64,000 bases of DNA, taken from assembly GCA_030280995.1 (NCBI GenBank), contig JASXTE010000002.1:25455683-25519682 (forward strand), written 5' to 3'. Numbering within the stretch: position 1 is the first letter of the stretch; every line of letters starts with the position of its first letter. The DNA comes from Hemileia vastatrix. Lineage: Eukaryota; Basidiomycota; Pucciniomycetes; Pucciniales; Zaghouaniaceae. The notes below the pieces were generated by a model. It did not search any database. It was not told the origin of the DNA and worked only from the letters and a program-made list of their open reading frames with translations. The translations under genes were made by a program, and so were the position numbers. Positions 1-10,242 of this stretch are shown here, one piece after another.

Positions 1-276
1 AATAATAATAATATATTTATACATTTATTTGAGTGTTAAATCTTAAAGATAAACTTCTATGTACCTTTATTTTGAAATCCTTGAGAATCCACCTCTCACC
101 ACCATTGGACCTCTGTTAAACTCTTCTAGACCATTAGATCCCACTTACACTTGAGGACTTTTCTAAATTGTTTTTGATTCACTATTACCTTCACGCCAGC
201 AAATATGGGACAATTGACTACAAGGACCAATAAGGACTAGTGGACAACTAAAAATGAAAATTGTCATCAGGCACGT
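1..276. other. Unassigned flank
   Basis: AT-rich sequence left of the family C LTR. I see no open frame of note, no terminal repeat and no RNA-like structure. It ends with CACGT directly before the LTR. If the LTR belongs to a complete element this pentamer would be one copy of the target duplication, but no partner copy was found at the expected far end. Confidence 0.4.
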
Positions 277-1618
277 TGTAGAGAGTTCTAAAGTACTAAG
301 CAGTTGACACAATGCAAGATGGGTTGGTTCTTCTTTTCAATTTCTAAAAAGAAGCGCCTTTCACTCTTATTTTAAAGACAGAGCAATAATTTGTGCACTA
401 ATACCTGACTAGATAGCTTATAAGTTGAGAGATGAGTTAAAAGATAAGGAAAAATAAATATTACTATCTGGATATTTCTATTCTTAATAAGTGCTTATAT
501 ACACAGCTACTTCCTCTTGATGCGCTCTATTTTAATATGCTTTATTATAGCAATAAAATAACTCTAATAATAGTTTATCCTACTGAATCTATATATTCCC
601 TCTTTGTTGCGCTTTTTCACTAAACTATATGAAATACACACACAGACACACAAACTCTAAAAGACTCAGAATATCTCAACTATACTCTTAATACTCAATT
701 GCAGAAAAATTCAATCTCTTACTGTTATCAGAGTAATCACAAAATAGACAACTTGCTATATATCACAATACATTTCTAAAGTATGTAATATGAAGCTCTA
801 ATGTTTGTAATCAAACGACTGACTTGAATAATAATTTCTCTACCTAACTACTCTCCTTTTCCTATTAGATAGCCTTTCCTTTTTATATTTTTTCGAGCTT
901 CATACACAGTTGCCTAGTGGATCTCCAGTGCTGTCTCTAGCGCCACATTAGTAAAACAATAACTAATACATCAGTAAACTAAATACACCTCTTGTAACAG
1001 CTAGAGTGCCTAATCATACCCTATGCTTACTAAAAATAGTATTAAATTTTTTCACTCATGCTCAACATGTGCGCTTATGACTGTACCTTGTATTATTTCA
1101 GCGCTACTTCCCATGTTGACACCTTTTAGCGCTAATCCTTGTGTCTTCCACTCTTGGGTGAGTTTTTGATCAAGTCTCCATTCTCCTTGCTTCTTTACTA
1201 AGTCCATAGTTCTGACAATTTACTTAACTAGTTAGACTCTGCAAATTATGTTACCTGTCTCATTAAATTATCACACTCGCCGTGGTGCAGTATACCATGT
1301 ACTTAAGGCCTTCCTTGAGCAACTACCCCTTCCTTAACGCATAACACACAATTATTGGAAAATATGAATCCATAATGTTTAGTGCTTGCACTCATAAGTT
1401 GATAATACACAATTTCTTTTGTGCAGCACTTCTTGCTTCAAAATTCAAGGGAACAGACCCTAAATCCTCCTCTGTGCATCTTTTTTCCTTTTTTTGTTGA
1501 GACACATTATTACACATTCATGATAATTCTATCTCTGTGCTATGATTCCCATTGTTCATTCTGGGCTACACGAGCTGATTGGTCTAAAAGATAGTTTACC
1601 TGCATTACGCTTACCACA
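277..1618 (-). repeat. LTR, family C, copy 1 (1342 bp)
   Basis: It matches 40500-41843 along its whole length with scattered substitutions and small indels. Both copies begin TGTAGAGAG and end ACCACA on the plus strand, fitting TG...CA ends. The minus orientation is inferred from the other copy, which has a primer-binding-like segment beside its low-coordinate end. The pentamers flanking this copy (CACGT and TCCTC) differ, so it is not a simple solo LTR with a target duplication; it is probably the 3' LTR of the B(-) element to its right. Confidence 0.65.
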
Positions 1619-1650
1619 TCCTCTATATACTTGTGACTATCCCAAAGAGC

Positions 1651-1660
1651 CTATAAATAC
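1651..1660 (+). promoter_or_regulatory. TATA box candidate for antisense Zn-cluster gene
   Basis: TATAAAT lies just inside the LTR boundary and is followed by about 90 bases rich in C and T (1675-1760), the usual appearance of a fungal core promoter and start region. The next coding signal downstream on this strand is the Zn-cluster pseudogene starting at 2254. An equivalent TATA box precedes the homologous ORF at 27837. Confidence 0.4.
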
Positions 1661-2253
1661 ACCAAGCCTCACAGAATATTCTTCCTCTATCTTCTATCTT
1701 CTTTTATATCATCATCTTCCTCTTTTTCTACTTTTTATACCTTTTTATATTATTGTATTCTTTATATATATATATAAATATATTTATTTATTTATCATGT
1801 ACATAGCCTGTAAAAGTAATAAAATTTTTTATATTCTCATTTAAATTGCTTGTGAGAGCCCTACATGATGAGTTTCCCCAAAAAAATTCTCTTTCATCCA
1901 AACTTGCAGCTCACCCTTTTACTAAGTGCCTCTTAAAGATGAAACAACAAAAAAAAGTAAAAAGAACTTAAGATCAGCACTACTCCCTATAGCAGCAAAC
2001 ACATCCTCTGCATCATATATGCATGAGTTCCTTTGAAATCTTTGGATCTATGCAATATATGACTTTCCCTTGACTGTGACAGATTCCAATTTTCCCTTGG
2101 GTTCCTTTTTCTATGACAAGAATCCTTCACATGTTCCTTAGAGACCATTCAGTCCTCAAGTCAGATATTGTGCATCTGACGCCTTTTCTATTTTGACATT
2201 CTTAGCTTATAAATAGCGCATCTAATAATTGGCATTTCCATCATCTTAGTATC

Positions 2254-2933
2254 ATGACTCAATACTGCAACATTCCCAGAGATCAAGTGTGCTCTTTATG
2301 TAAACATCACAATTTCCTTTGCACCTTTTCTAGACCTCGGGGGTATGCCTCCTTTAGGCCTGCCTGAAATAATTTTAGATATCATAAGACTTGTAACACC
2401 TCACTAAACCAAAATAGTCCTCAGCCTACTGTCTACATTTGTTTCCCACCTATTTCCACCAGTAGCACTCCTATAATAACCACTATTATTCCTACCAGCG
2501 CTAATTCTTCTCCCATTACTAATGTCCCTTATGAATCATCATCATTTCCCACTTATTCCAGGCACAAAATATCCATTCAGCCTAGAGCTGCACCTTCTTC
2601 TTCCCCTCGCTCCAATGCTTCTATACATTCAGGCTCCTCTACAGCCACTCTGGAGGCAGTTATTGTTTCATCACTGTCAGTTTGCCCCCATAACTTGATA
2701 GCAAGTAAGTTCCTTTCATCATACTTGCGCCTCCATTACATACTGACTCCTGTTTTATCTTGTAGGCTTCACCAAATCCACTACCTTTTGTAAATTTCAT
2801 GGAAATTTTTTCTGGAATTTGCCTTATATATGACACTATGCCTCTATCCTATAATCACAGACCAGCCTTTTCTGATGCTGAGCTGGAAGCTCGCTATACC
2901 CACATAGAAATGATAGGTCATCTAATGAATTAG
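2254..2933 (+). pseudogene. Zn-cluster protein pseudogene, antisense to family B
   Basis: The frame from ATG 2254 contains C-X2-C-X6-C (CSLCKHHNFLC), then about 14 residues, then a TGA and a TTT at the positions where the homologous ORF at 27343-27837 has its fourth and fifth cysteines, and a final cysteine. After this comes a long Ser/Pro/Thr-rich stretch, as in the homologue. A consensus intron (2705-2765) interrupts it, and after it a short frame at 2838-2933 (ELEARYTHIEM region) looks coding. The cysteine spacing resembles a fungal Zn2Cys6 binuclear cluster, which would suggest DNA binding, but function is unproven. At least one stop makes this copy a pseudogene. It lies antisense to the B element, between integrase and LTR. 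Confidence 0.5.
2705..2765 (+). other. Predicted spliceosomal intron (61 nt)
   Basis: It has a GTAAGT donor, a CTGAC branch-like motif about 20 nt before the end and a TTGTAG acceptor. Length and signals fit basidiomycete introns. It lies within the Zn-cluster pseudogene and only makes sense on the plus strand, opposite to the surrounding retroelement. Confidence 0.5.
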
Positions 2934-4037
2934 ATCAGTTCTTTGACTATTCTTGGATTCCCCTCCAATCCTTGTCTCTTTGCCATGCCCAAAGAATGGA
3001 AAGGATTTCCTAATAGCTTTAATAACAAATCTGAATAATCCACTAGCCCTTTTGCTAAAAACTTCTTTTTCCAATATCTCTGTACATAGTCTCCATCTTT
3101 GATATGCCTTTAAATAACCATCCTAGACACGGCGCTATTCTTTTACACCTGTCTTCAATAATAGTTGTCTTTTAAATTTTGGAGCGCCTAACTTGGCTCC
3201 CTCTACTTTCTTCAAAAGACTATAGACCTTGTAAAAAAAATAATAGAATAAACTTTAAACGTTAAAATTTTATTGCCTTCAGTGCAATACAAAAATACAT
3301 GATGTAAATAAGTTATTGAACTGTAGAGTGCCCCATCTATAAATTGTTTTTCAACTCCTGGTTGATTAACCCATTGGCTAAATTCCAAGTGTCATTTGCG
3401 TTTATATGGTACACATCTCCTTTAATCCATTTACCTTTTTTGTCATATCTCCTCAAAAAATTAAAATATAAGATTCCATTTTCTCTATGCCCTCATCTGA
3501 GCGCTTATGCCAGTTTCCTGTTCAGCCATAGTCCTACTAACTTCCATTTAACACCCTCTACCCATCACAACTACGTCAAAGCCTCCTTTGAGTCCTCTTA
3601 GAAAAATAAACCTTAAACATAACTTGTTATTTTATCCTCATCCTGGAGGAAACATAAAAAAATCTTAAAAAAATATTGATAGTTTTGCCTCTTCCAAGAG
3701 GTTATTCTGGTAGTTTTCCCACATTCCGGAGGTTATTCTGTACCACTAGAGCACCCCTTGGGTAGAATCTTTTGATCAGTTCTGCAGCTACACCTCCCTT
3801 CCATTCAGTACCATCTAATTCCTCCAGTAAATAAGACACTCTAGTTATTTTCTTGCTTATCCTTTAAGGACAATTCCATCTGTCAGCAAACATTTCACCC
3901 CATTGGCTTTCTAGACGTCTATTATAGACCAAAGCCAAATCTCCTAGGTTCAAAGGCTTCCACAATTTATGCGCTAAGTGCTCATCCCAATAGTTAACTG
4001 ATTTGTCCTGGATCTGCATCATTCTTTCATATGCCTT
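2934..4037. other. Noncoding 3' region of B(-)
   Basis: No credible coding sequence. Between about 3636 and 3735 there are degenerate copies of the stem-loop motif seen elsewhere (CCTC, six bases, GAGG, then TTATTCTGG; clearest at 3688-3710). The rest is AT-rich and unassigned, although it probably belongs to the 3' part of the B(-) element. Confidence 0.4.
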
Positions 4038-4328
4038 CTACATGAACTCATCTTTCCTTTCAAGTTTCACTACCCTCTCTAGAATTAAATATTTAGTCAA
4101 GTGCACTTGATTCGAATTGCATCCTAGAAAAGATCCAGCTTCTAGATAAATAGGTAGTACTGCCCTTTGACAAAACATAAGTTCATACAGTGAAAACCCA
4201 GTTGTCCTTTTAACTGAAATCCTATCTTCAAACAAAACTAATGGCAAATAGTTCTTCCACTTCGCACCATTATTTCCACATAACTTAACCAGTGCATCCT
4301 TTATAACTTGATGCCCTCTTTCTACCAT
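4038..4328 (-). pseudogene. Integrase C-terminal part, family B(-)
   Basis: The translation contains VKRTTGFSLYELMF and LPIYLEAGSFLG, collinear with VKRTTGYYPYELMF and LPVDLEAVFYLG in the B(+) copy at 12108-12356. This is the region after the integrase catalytic core that leads to the GPY/F domain. It would act on retroelement cDNA ends in the nucleus. The frame is isolated by stops on both sides. Confidence 0.7.
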
Positions 4329-5077
4329 TACTTCTTCTTCAGGATAATGTGGTGCTGAAACTTGTAGCTTAGCACCTATATCTCTGACTTCATCTTATCA
4401 TTCTCCAGAAAATTCAGTGCCTCCATCCACAGTCACCATTTTCATTACCCCATACCTATAAATCCTTTCTCTCTTTAAGAATTCAGCTACATTACTTTCC
4501 TTAAGATTTACCAATGGCACTGCTTTAACCTATCCTAATAGATCATCCCTGACTACTACCAAGTATTTAAAGCACCCTTCTTTTATATGAACTGCGTCTA
4601 AACTGATACTACCAAAAACAGTATCTTCACCCATTGCTCTACCTTTCTATTTTGGCTTTCTGTAACTCCTGCACTGACATTCCGGACAAGATATAACCCA
4701 ATCTCTTACCTCATTCTTCATATTGGTCCACCAAAATTTTTTCCTGACTCTGTGATATGTCTCATCTTGACCTCTTTGACCTAAATTCTCATGCAACTCC
4801 ATGAGTATTTTATTTTTCCTTTCCCTAGTTTGAATGACTAACTGAGGAAAGGAAGACTTATTCCTCCATAACTTTCCATCTTTAATCAAATAACTTTTAG
4901 CATGCTTCTCGATATTGCGCCTAAACTTTTAATCACAAAAATCTGGCCGACTGCTATCTTCCAGATATAACCTTTAAAATTCTGCTTCCTCATCAGCAGG
5001 CACATCATCTTCAGAATGCTCTCTATTCTCTGAATGCGTTTTACCATCTTAACTCCCCCTTGAGGTGTCTTTGTCAT
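4329..5077 (-). pseudogene. Integrase zinc-binding and core domain, family B(-)
   Basis: The frame at 4647-4889 contains HENLGQRG followed downstream by CPEC, the HHCC zinc-binding domain of Ty3 integrases. Further along the minus strand near 4420-4440 a degenerate frame reads MVTVDGG, matching VTVDGGPELE in the B(+) copy, the second acidic block of the DDE core. The frame at 4886-5077 is upstream spacer without recognisable domain. Stops and shifts separate the pieces. Confidence 0.6.
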
Positions 5078-5185
5078 CTGGCTCTTCTTCTGTCTTGTCT
5101 AGCACATTCCTTGTCACTAAATTAATTTCAGAGTTCTATAAATACAGTTGCAGACTACCTTATATACAAAAATCCTTTGTGTCAT

Positions 5186-5332
5186 AATTACCTAGTTTAT
5201 TGTCTTTGTGGACACCTTGTAAAGTTTCTAGTTTATTGTCTTTGTGGACGCCTCGTAATGTTACCAGTTTATTTTCTTTGCGGATGCCTTGTAACGTTAC
5301 TAGTTTATTGTCTTTGCAGACGCCTCTACCAA
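5186..5332. repeat. Minisatellite, four ~34-bp units
   Basis: Four tandem units start AGTTTATT and continue GTC, six bases, GAC, then CGTAAxGTTAC. The core contains a GTC/GAC inverted repeat. On the minus strand (element sense) each unit reads GTC, loop, GAC, then AATAAACTGG, so it is a version of the dispersed stem-loop plus AAACTG motif. The array sits between RNase H and integrase, where the B(+) copy has two related but coding copies (11022-11080). Confidence 0.75.
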
Positions 5333-5363
5333 ATCCTTCATAACAATAATCTATCCCATTTAA

Positions 5364-5933
5364 TCATCTTTTATCTTCTTCAAATTCCTTGGCTTCTGAG
5401 TCATCTTCACACAACAGCTTATTGAATAATGAATCTGGAATCGAGAAAGACTTCCCTGGCTTATTCACTAAGTCAAAAGAAAATAAGTCAATAAGAACCA
5501 CCCACCTACTCGTGGGCACATCTGGAAAACTCAGGCTACTAATCATTTGCACCAAAAATAGCCCATCAACCTGCAACTCAAAATTTTGCCCCCAAAGCAT
5601 CAACTGTAGCTTCTTAAGTATTTTTGCTACTCCGCATAACTCCAGCTTAGACTGAGAGTACCTAGAGTCCACTTTAGTAAAAGTCTTAGATTTGTAAATT
5701 TCAGTTCTGTCATTACCTTCCTCATCTTCCTGCATCAAAACTACTCCTACTGCAGACACACTAGAATCCACCTCTAGAGTAATTTTCCCAGTGCCTGGTC
5801 CATATTCCAACTTTTTCAGAAGTATATCTTTTCCTACAATACTTTTCACTAACTTGAATGACTCTTCGCATTCCTCCGTCCAATCCCATACAACATCTTT
5901 CCTCATTAAGCGCCTTAAAAGTGAAGACAGCAA
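5364..5933 (-). pseudogene. RNase H domain, family B(-)
   Basis: The translation shows ITLEVDSSVSAVGVVLMQ (first Asp), YSQSKLELCGVAKIL (Glu) and FELQVDGLFLVQMI (second Asp), the Ty3 RNase H catalytic blocks, which degrade the RNA of RNA/DNA hybrids during reverse transcription. It is collinear with B(+) 10243-11208. The N-terminal end carries the last part of the connection (LLRRLMRKDVVWDW). The frame is open for 189 codons but its partners are broken. Confidence 0.75.
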
Positions 5934-5939
5934 AGAACA

Positions 5940-6834
5940 ATCTCAAAAAAAAAATTCTTACATATGTACAAATGCCTAAAATCCCTCTAGCTTCCGTATT
6001 ATTTCTTGGTCTTGGCCATGTAAGTACCTTATTCTTTTGCTTTTCAGAAAAAATCCTCCCTTCCTTGCATACCACATGTCCCACTATATCTAGTGCTGGA
6101 AAACAACAAGAAAACTTGGATCCAGAGATTGTTAATTCCGCCTCCTCTATCCTAAAAAGCACTCTCTCCAAGGTAATTGCATATTCCAAAACAAACCTTC
6201 TAATATACAAATTCTCCTCTAACACTTTCCCATCATAATCACTGGCTGGTCCTTTTATAACTCCATCATTAATGAAAATTTCTACATGCTCTGGAATTTT
6301 TCCAGAAATATACACATCATCTATGCTTGGTATACCACCACAGAATTTGTTGTGCCTTGCAGTATCCTTGTCAACCTGAAACGTCCCAGTGGTGTTTCAA
6401 ACGTAGTCATGGGCCTGGATGATTTTTCCAACTCACGCTCATTGTATCCTCTAATGATATCACCTAATCCATAACATGCGCTTCCTGTGAAAGAATCCAC
6501 AAACTCTTCTGGAGTTGGTGGCATTCATGTGCTCTTTACTGTAACCTTGTTCATCTCCCTAAGATTGTAAACAAACCCCTAATTTACCACAGCTCTTAAA
6601 AACACAAAACACTGGACTTGAATAACTAGACATAGACTGTTCATGCAAGCCAGACCTTAGCCTTTCGCTAATTATTTCCATATACTCTTCTCTTATAGCC
6701 GCTAGTATTAGAAAAGCCTTCTTCTGCCACAGAGCATGAGTTATAACTGGAACAATATAAGGTTTACCCTTAGAGTTTTTTAATAAACCTCCTTCCTCTT
6801 CAGATAACACAATAGCCTTCTCCCTAAGAACCAT
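5940..6834 (-). pseudogene. Reverse transcriptase, family B(-), catalytic Asp mutated
   Basis: Three minus-strand frames (6834-6559, 6524-6321, 6315-5761) cover RT. Recognisable blocks are SSYSSPVFCVFK, PPTPEEFVDSFTGSACYGLGDI and IFINDGVIKGP. In the B(+) copy the last block reads IFIDDGGIKGP, so the first Asp of the catalytic pair is Asn here, which should abolish polymerase activity. Stops near 6540 and shifts near 6320 split the gene. Confidence 0.75.
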
Positions 6835-7334
6835 AACATGTTACAACAACTTCTTTTCTTCCTGAGATAACCAATCCCCTGGTCCAAAATTAAAAATCTT
6901 GAGCCTCTCCATTGTGATTCTACTGGTAGGCATGAACTCAGGCAGAAAATTTGTTAAAGGAGTATCATAAGGATTCCTAGACAGCACTGGCATCTAAAAA
7001 GAGGGATTCAAATCCGCCATTCGTACATTTACTGGTTTAACCTTGACAGCTACTGGGTTTTACTTTAACACAAAACAGCGCTTGCTGCTTCCCTCATTAC
7101 TTAAAATCAAACCTTTTCTGATATAAATTTGGGTTGTAGCTGAATCCTCTTTTTGTCTTTTCTTTTTAATATAAGTATAACAAAATTCATAATTAAAGAA
7201 ATTAAAAAGCCTAGGTATAATACATTCTAATGTAGTATTACCAAGGCACCTATGAAGAAAAACTTTACTTATTCCCTTTTGAAAGACTGACTGCTCACTA
7301 TCCTGGAAGATAGTAACACCAAAAAAGCCAGTTC

Positions 7335-8075
7335 CTAATGAAAATTTTGGAGCCCTCCTAGCGGTCGCCCCATCTCATCCTCTGAGATTTCCTCATAAAT
7401 CTCTCTTTCTTTCTCCAATCTTGCAGCTCCAGAGTACTTAGTTTCCCATACACCATCCTTAGGAGCTACTAAGACTTCAGCAACTGGAATTCCATCATCA
7501 CCTGTAATCCTTATTTCAATAGTCTTATTCAAACAATAATCAATAGTTGCAGAATAATCCATTAAAAATGGAATACCTAAAACTGGTTCAACTACACCCA
7601 TTGTAACATAAAAATGAAAATCTTTTGTTGCTCCCGCAACTCTTGTTTGTACATACTCTTCTACACCTAAAACAGGAAACCTTCCTCTTCCGATTCCTGC
7701 AGCAGTTCCCTCACCATCTTTTACAGGAAGAACTAGCTCCACAGCATCATCCACTGAAACTACATTGATTTTTGAACCTGTATCTACTAACACTCTAATC
7801 TTCTTACCATTTACAGTAATAATCAAATATTCTAAGGGACCTGCATAACATGGTGTCCTAGACAATCCAACAACTGGCTGAAATGACTGTTCTAATGTAT
7901 CAAATTCAGAACAATTAGCAACCCTTCTCTTTCTGCACTTATCCACAATACCATTTGCTACATCTAGCACTACTGCTTTCAGAATCTCCAATGGAACTGA
8001 AACCATAGTTTTTAGACATTGTGAAACTAAATCCTCAGCTGCCTTACGAAAATCAGAGTTAACTGGACGCTGCAT
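7335..8075 (-). pseudogene. Retropepsin-like aspartic protease, family B(-)
   Basis: A 246-codon frame contains VDTGSKINVVS (the DTG/S catalytic loop, about residue 97) followed by a second hydrophobic strand with VLGIPFLMDY. This is the single-domain retroelement protease that dimerises and processes Gag-Pol. The C-terminal region (KYSGAARLEKEREIYEEI) leads toward RT. The frame itself is open, but neighbouring domains are damaged, so I class it as part of a dead element. The B(+) copy lacks this domain. Confidence 0.7.
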
Positions 8076-8252
8076 TTTTCATTTAGGTTGCATTGCATTT
8101 GCACCAGCATTTGCTCTTCCAGGTGGGTTCTTTGGAGTATTATACCTTGCTCCTGGCATTCCTTCAGCAAGTACCACCCTTTGCTATAATACCTCTGGCT
8201 CCCTCATTTTCACAGGATTCTATTCCACCTGATCTTTGTAAACTACCCTCTC

Positions 8253-8690
8253 CTATTTATCATTTTGAAGTGCATTACACCTCATCCTAGTATGCCCTTC
8301 TTTATTACAATAGTAACATACCTTAGTATCAAAATGTGATGGTTGGGAAGGACCCTTGGGCCTAAACACCTCCTTTGCTTTCACTGCTTCAATTATTTTA
8401 TTCCCCAATTTTTCAATCCTAGCCATAACAGAATCTGGCTCTTTATTAAAAAGTTTAGCTTTAGGAGACAACACCTGAGGACAATCAAACATCAGACGCA
8501 TACTCGTCCATTTCCTCATTATCAAAAGTGACTTTAACTGCACAGAGCTCAACTCAACATAACTTCATTTCTTCTTCCACTTCTGTCTCTACATCCTCTA
8601 ATTCAGGGTACTTGTAATTACTGTCCCTCTTCTTGACTAACTTTCCTTTGTTATCCAGGCACCTTTTCACTAAAAGTATGTCCTCACAAT
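8253..8690 (-). pseudogene. Gag C-terminal region with zinc knuckle, family B(-)
   Basis: It contains VCYYCNKEGHTRMRC, a C-X2-C-X4-H-X4-C nucleocapsid knuckle that binds element RNA, preceded by a basic helix (IEKLGNKIIEAVKAKEVF). The same protein is encoded at 28476-29015. Upstream, 8553-8690 reads in another frame CLDNKGKLVKKRDSNYKYPELE, again matching the 28.9-kb copy, so a frameshift separates the two parts. The N-terminal capsid region is absent. Confidence 0.7.
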
Positions 8691-8790
8691 TGTGCACTTC
8701 TAGGGTTTCTTATATGCCTTTCAAAAAATTTCCTTGGCCACGTCTGTGAGAATCAGGGAAACCCATTGTTATTTTTGTAGGATAGAAGGA
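8686..8790. repeat. Direct repeat at B(-)/B(+) junction, copy 1
   Basis: About 100 bp matching 9130-9235 with scattered differences (both contain TGTGCACT, CTAGGG, TTTCAAAAAA, CCTTGGCCAC and GGGAAACCC in order). It marks the boundary between the two oppositely oriented B copies; the second copy lies inside the B(+) internal sequence. Confidence 0.6.
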
Positions 8791-8907
8791 AACTCAAAAA
8801 AAGAAAATAACAATTTCAAGATAACTGAATAAAATCAAGAAAAAAATTTGAAGATAATAAAGAAATAAGAAAAAAAAAATTTTTATAAAGATCATCAAGA
8901 TCAATTT

Positions 8908-9261
8908 TTGGGCCTCCAGCATGAGTTTAAACTGCACAATATTTTAAAGAAAGAAGATCAGCAAGATAAATTTTTGAGCCTCCAGCATGAGGATAAACTG
9001 TACAATTTCAGAAGATGTGATTCAGAAGATGAATCAAGATTTGAAGATTTAGAAGATGGAGGTGAGGATGAAGATGTGGGATTGCAGAAAAGTTTTAGAG
9101 TGGTGAGATTGGGGGCTAATAGTAAGTCCTCCCAACTGTGCACTGCTAGGGCTTCTTCTACATCTTTCAAAAAAATTACCTTGGCCACACATGTGAGGAA
9201 TGGGGAAACCCTTGGTTTTTCTTCCAGGTCTGGTGGTGAAGATTTCCTGAAGATCCCTTGA
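8908..9261 (+). pseudogene. Degenerate internal region of B(+) with repeated peptide
   Basis: An open stretch with two near repeats (LQHEFKLHNI and LQHEDKLYNF) and an acidic segment. The DNA of these repeats (8912-8936 and 8979-9000) is the stem-loop motif CCTC, six bases, GAG, then ATAAACTG. I do not recognise a domain. There is no ATG at the start of the stretch. Similar repeated peptides occur at 11022-11080 after RNase H, so this may be a rearranged piece of that spacer. Confidence 0.35.
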
Positions 9262-9324
9262 GTTGAATGTGGAGCAGCAAAGTAGAAGAAGGTTGCGCAG
9301 AAGATTAGGCCTATCAATGAGCCT

Positions 9325-10215
9325 ATGCCTGTAGGTTTGAATCATCCTTTGAAGAGACCTCGTTTTGCAAGAGATCTGTACTGTACTCCTCTGGTGAAGA
9401 GTCCTCCTGATTTTGTGGAAACTGCTCAGGTGAATGTGGAAAGGTTGAAAGTTGTTAATTTTTTTCCTGATAGGTGTTTGTATAATAAGGAAAATAAGTT
9501 GTTTTTAAAATTTATTTTGAGGTGGTAGAAAGCAGTGGAATTTGTTGAAGAGAAAACGGGTGTGTTGAAACACTCTTATGGGGAACCTTACTTTATTCCT
9601 GTGGTTTGTCAAGAACCTTGGAAAATCAGACCTATTCCAATTCCAGCTGCTATTAGGGATGATTTTGTAGAGATTGTTAGGGAAAGAGTCAGGACTGGTT
9701 TATACAAACAATCAACATCTAGTTATTCAAGTCCAGATTTCTGTGTAAAGAAGCAGAATGGGAAACTTAGGGTGGTGCATGATCTTAGAGCCTTGAATAG
9801 AGTCACCAACAAGGATTTGGAGATGCCGCCAAGTGCAAAGGATTTTGTGGAAGCTTTTTCTGGAAGGGTGTGTTATGGTTTGGGTGATATTATTAGTGGT
9901 TATGATGAAAGGGAACTTCACACGGATTCATGGCCACTTACAAAATTTGAGACTCAACTGGGAAGATTTCAGCCCACTAGGTTTCCTCAAGGAGAAACTA
10001 ATTCAGTAGCAGTATATCAAGAAAAAATGGCTTGGATTTTACAGGATGAGGTCCCTACTCATGCTGGTATATTTATTGATGATGGTGGAATCAAAGGGCC
10101 TTCCACTGATTATGGAAATGCGGTGTTGAAGGAGAACCCTGGTATAAGGAGATTTTTTTGGGAATATGCAATTACTCTAGAGAGAGTATTGTTTAGGATT
10201 GAAGAGGCTGGTTGA
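9325..10215 (+). pseudogene. Reverse transcriptase, family B(+)
   Basis: The linker 9325-9528 (RPRFARDLYCTPLVKSPPDF) precedes RT proper from 9535. RT blocks are KIRPIPIPAAIRDDFVEIV, SSYSSPDFCVKKQNGKLRVV, DLRALNRVT, CYGLGDIISGYDEREL, RFPQGETNSVAVYQ and the catalytic FIDDGGIKGP. The unusual FIDD box followed by GxxGP is a hallmark I associate with basidiomycete Ty3 elements. It copies element RNA into cDNA. A stop separates linker from RT and another ends the frame at 10215. Confidence 0.8.
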
Positions 10216-10242
10216 CCATTTCTGGGTCAAAGTTTTGTTGTT

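Larger units (their letters stand above)
277..8690 (-). mobile_element. Ty3-type retrotransposon, family B, minus copy (decayed)
   Basis: Read on the minus strand this is, in order, gag zinc knuckle (8552-8253), aspartic protease (8075-7335), reverse transcriptase (6834-5940), RNase H (5933-5364), a minisatellite spacer, integrase (4889-4038), a long noncoding 3' region and an LTR (1618-277). That is the Ty3 domain order. Every domain has stops or frameshifts, so the copy is dead. The 5' LTR and gag N-terminus are missing; the right edge meets the oppositely oriented B(+) copy near 8690-8790. Assigning the LTR at 277-1618 to this element is an inference from position. Confidence 0.65.

Noticed and set aside
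1542..1844. 100-codon ORF across the LTR-C edge
   Set aside because: Crosses the LTR boundary, the TATA box and a CT/AT-rich run; composition explains the open frame.
5177..5425. Plus-strand ORF with repeated VYCLCG peptides
   Set aside because: It is the translation of the minisatellite on the wrong strand; the Cys pattern is a by-product of the repeat.
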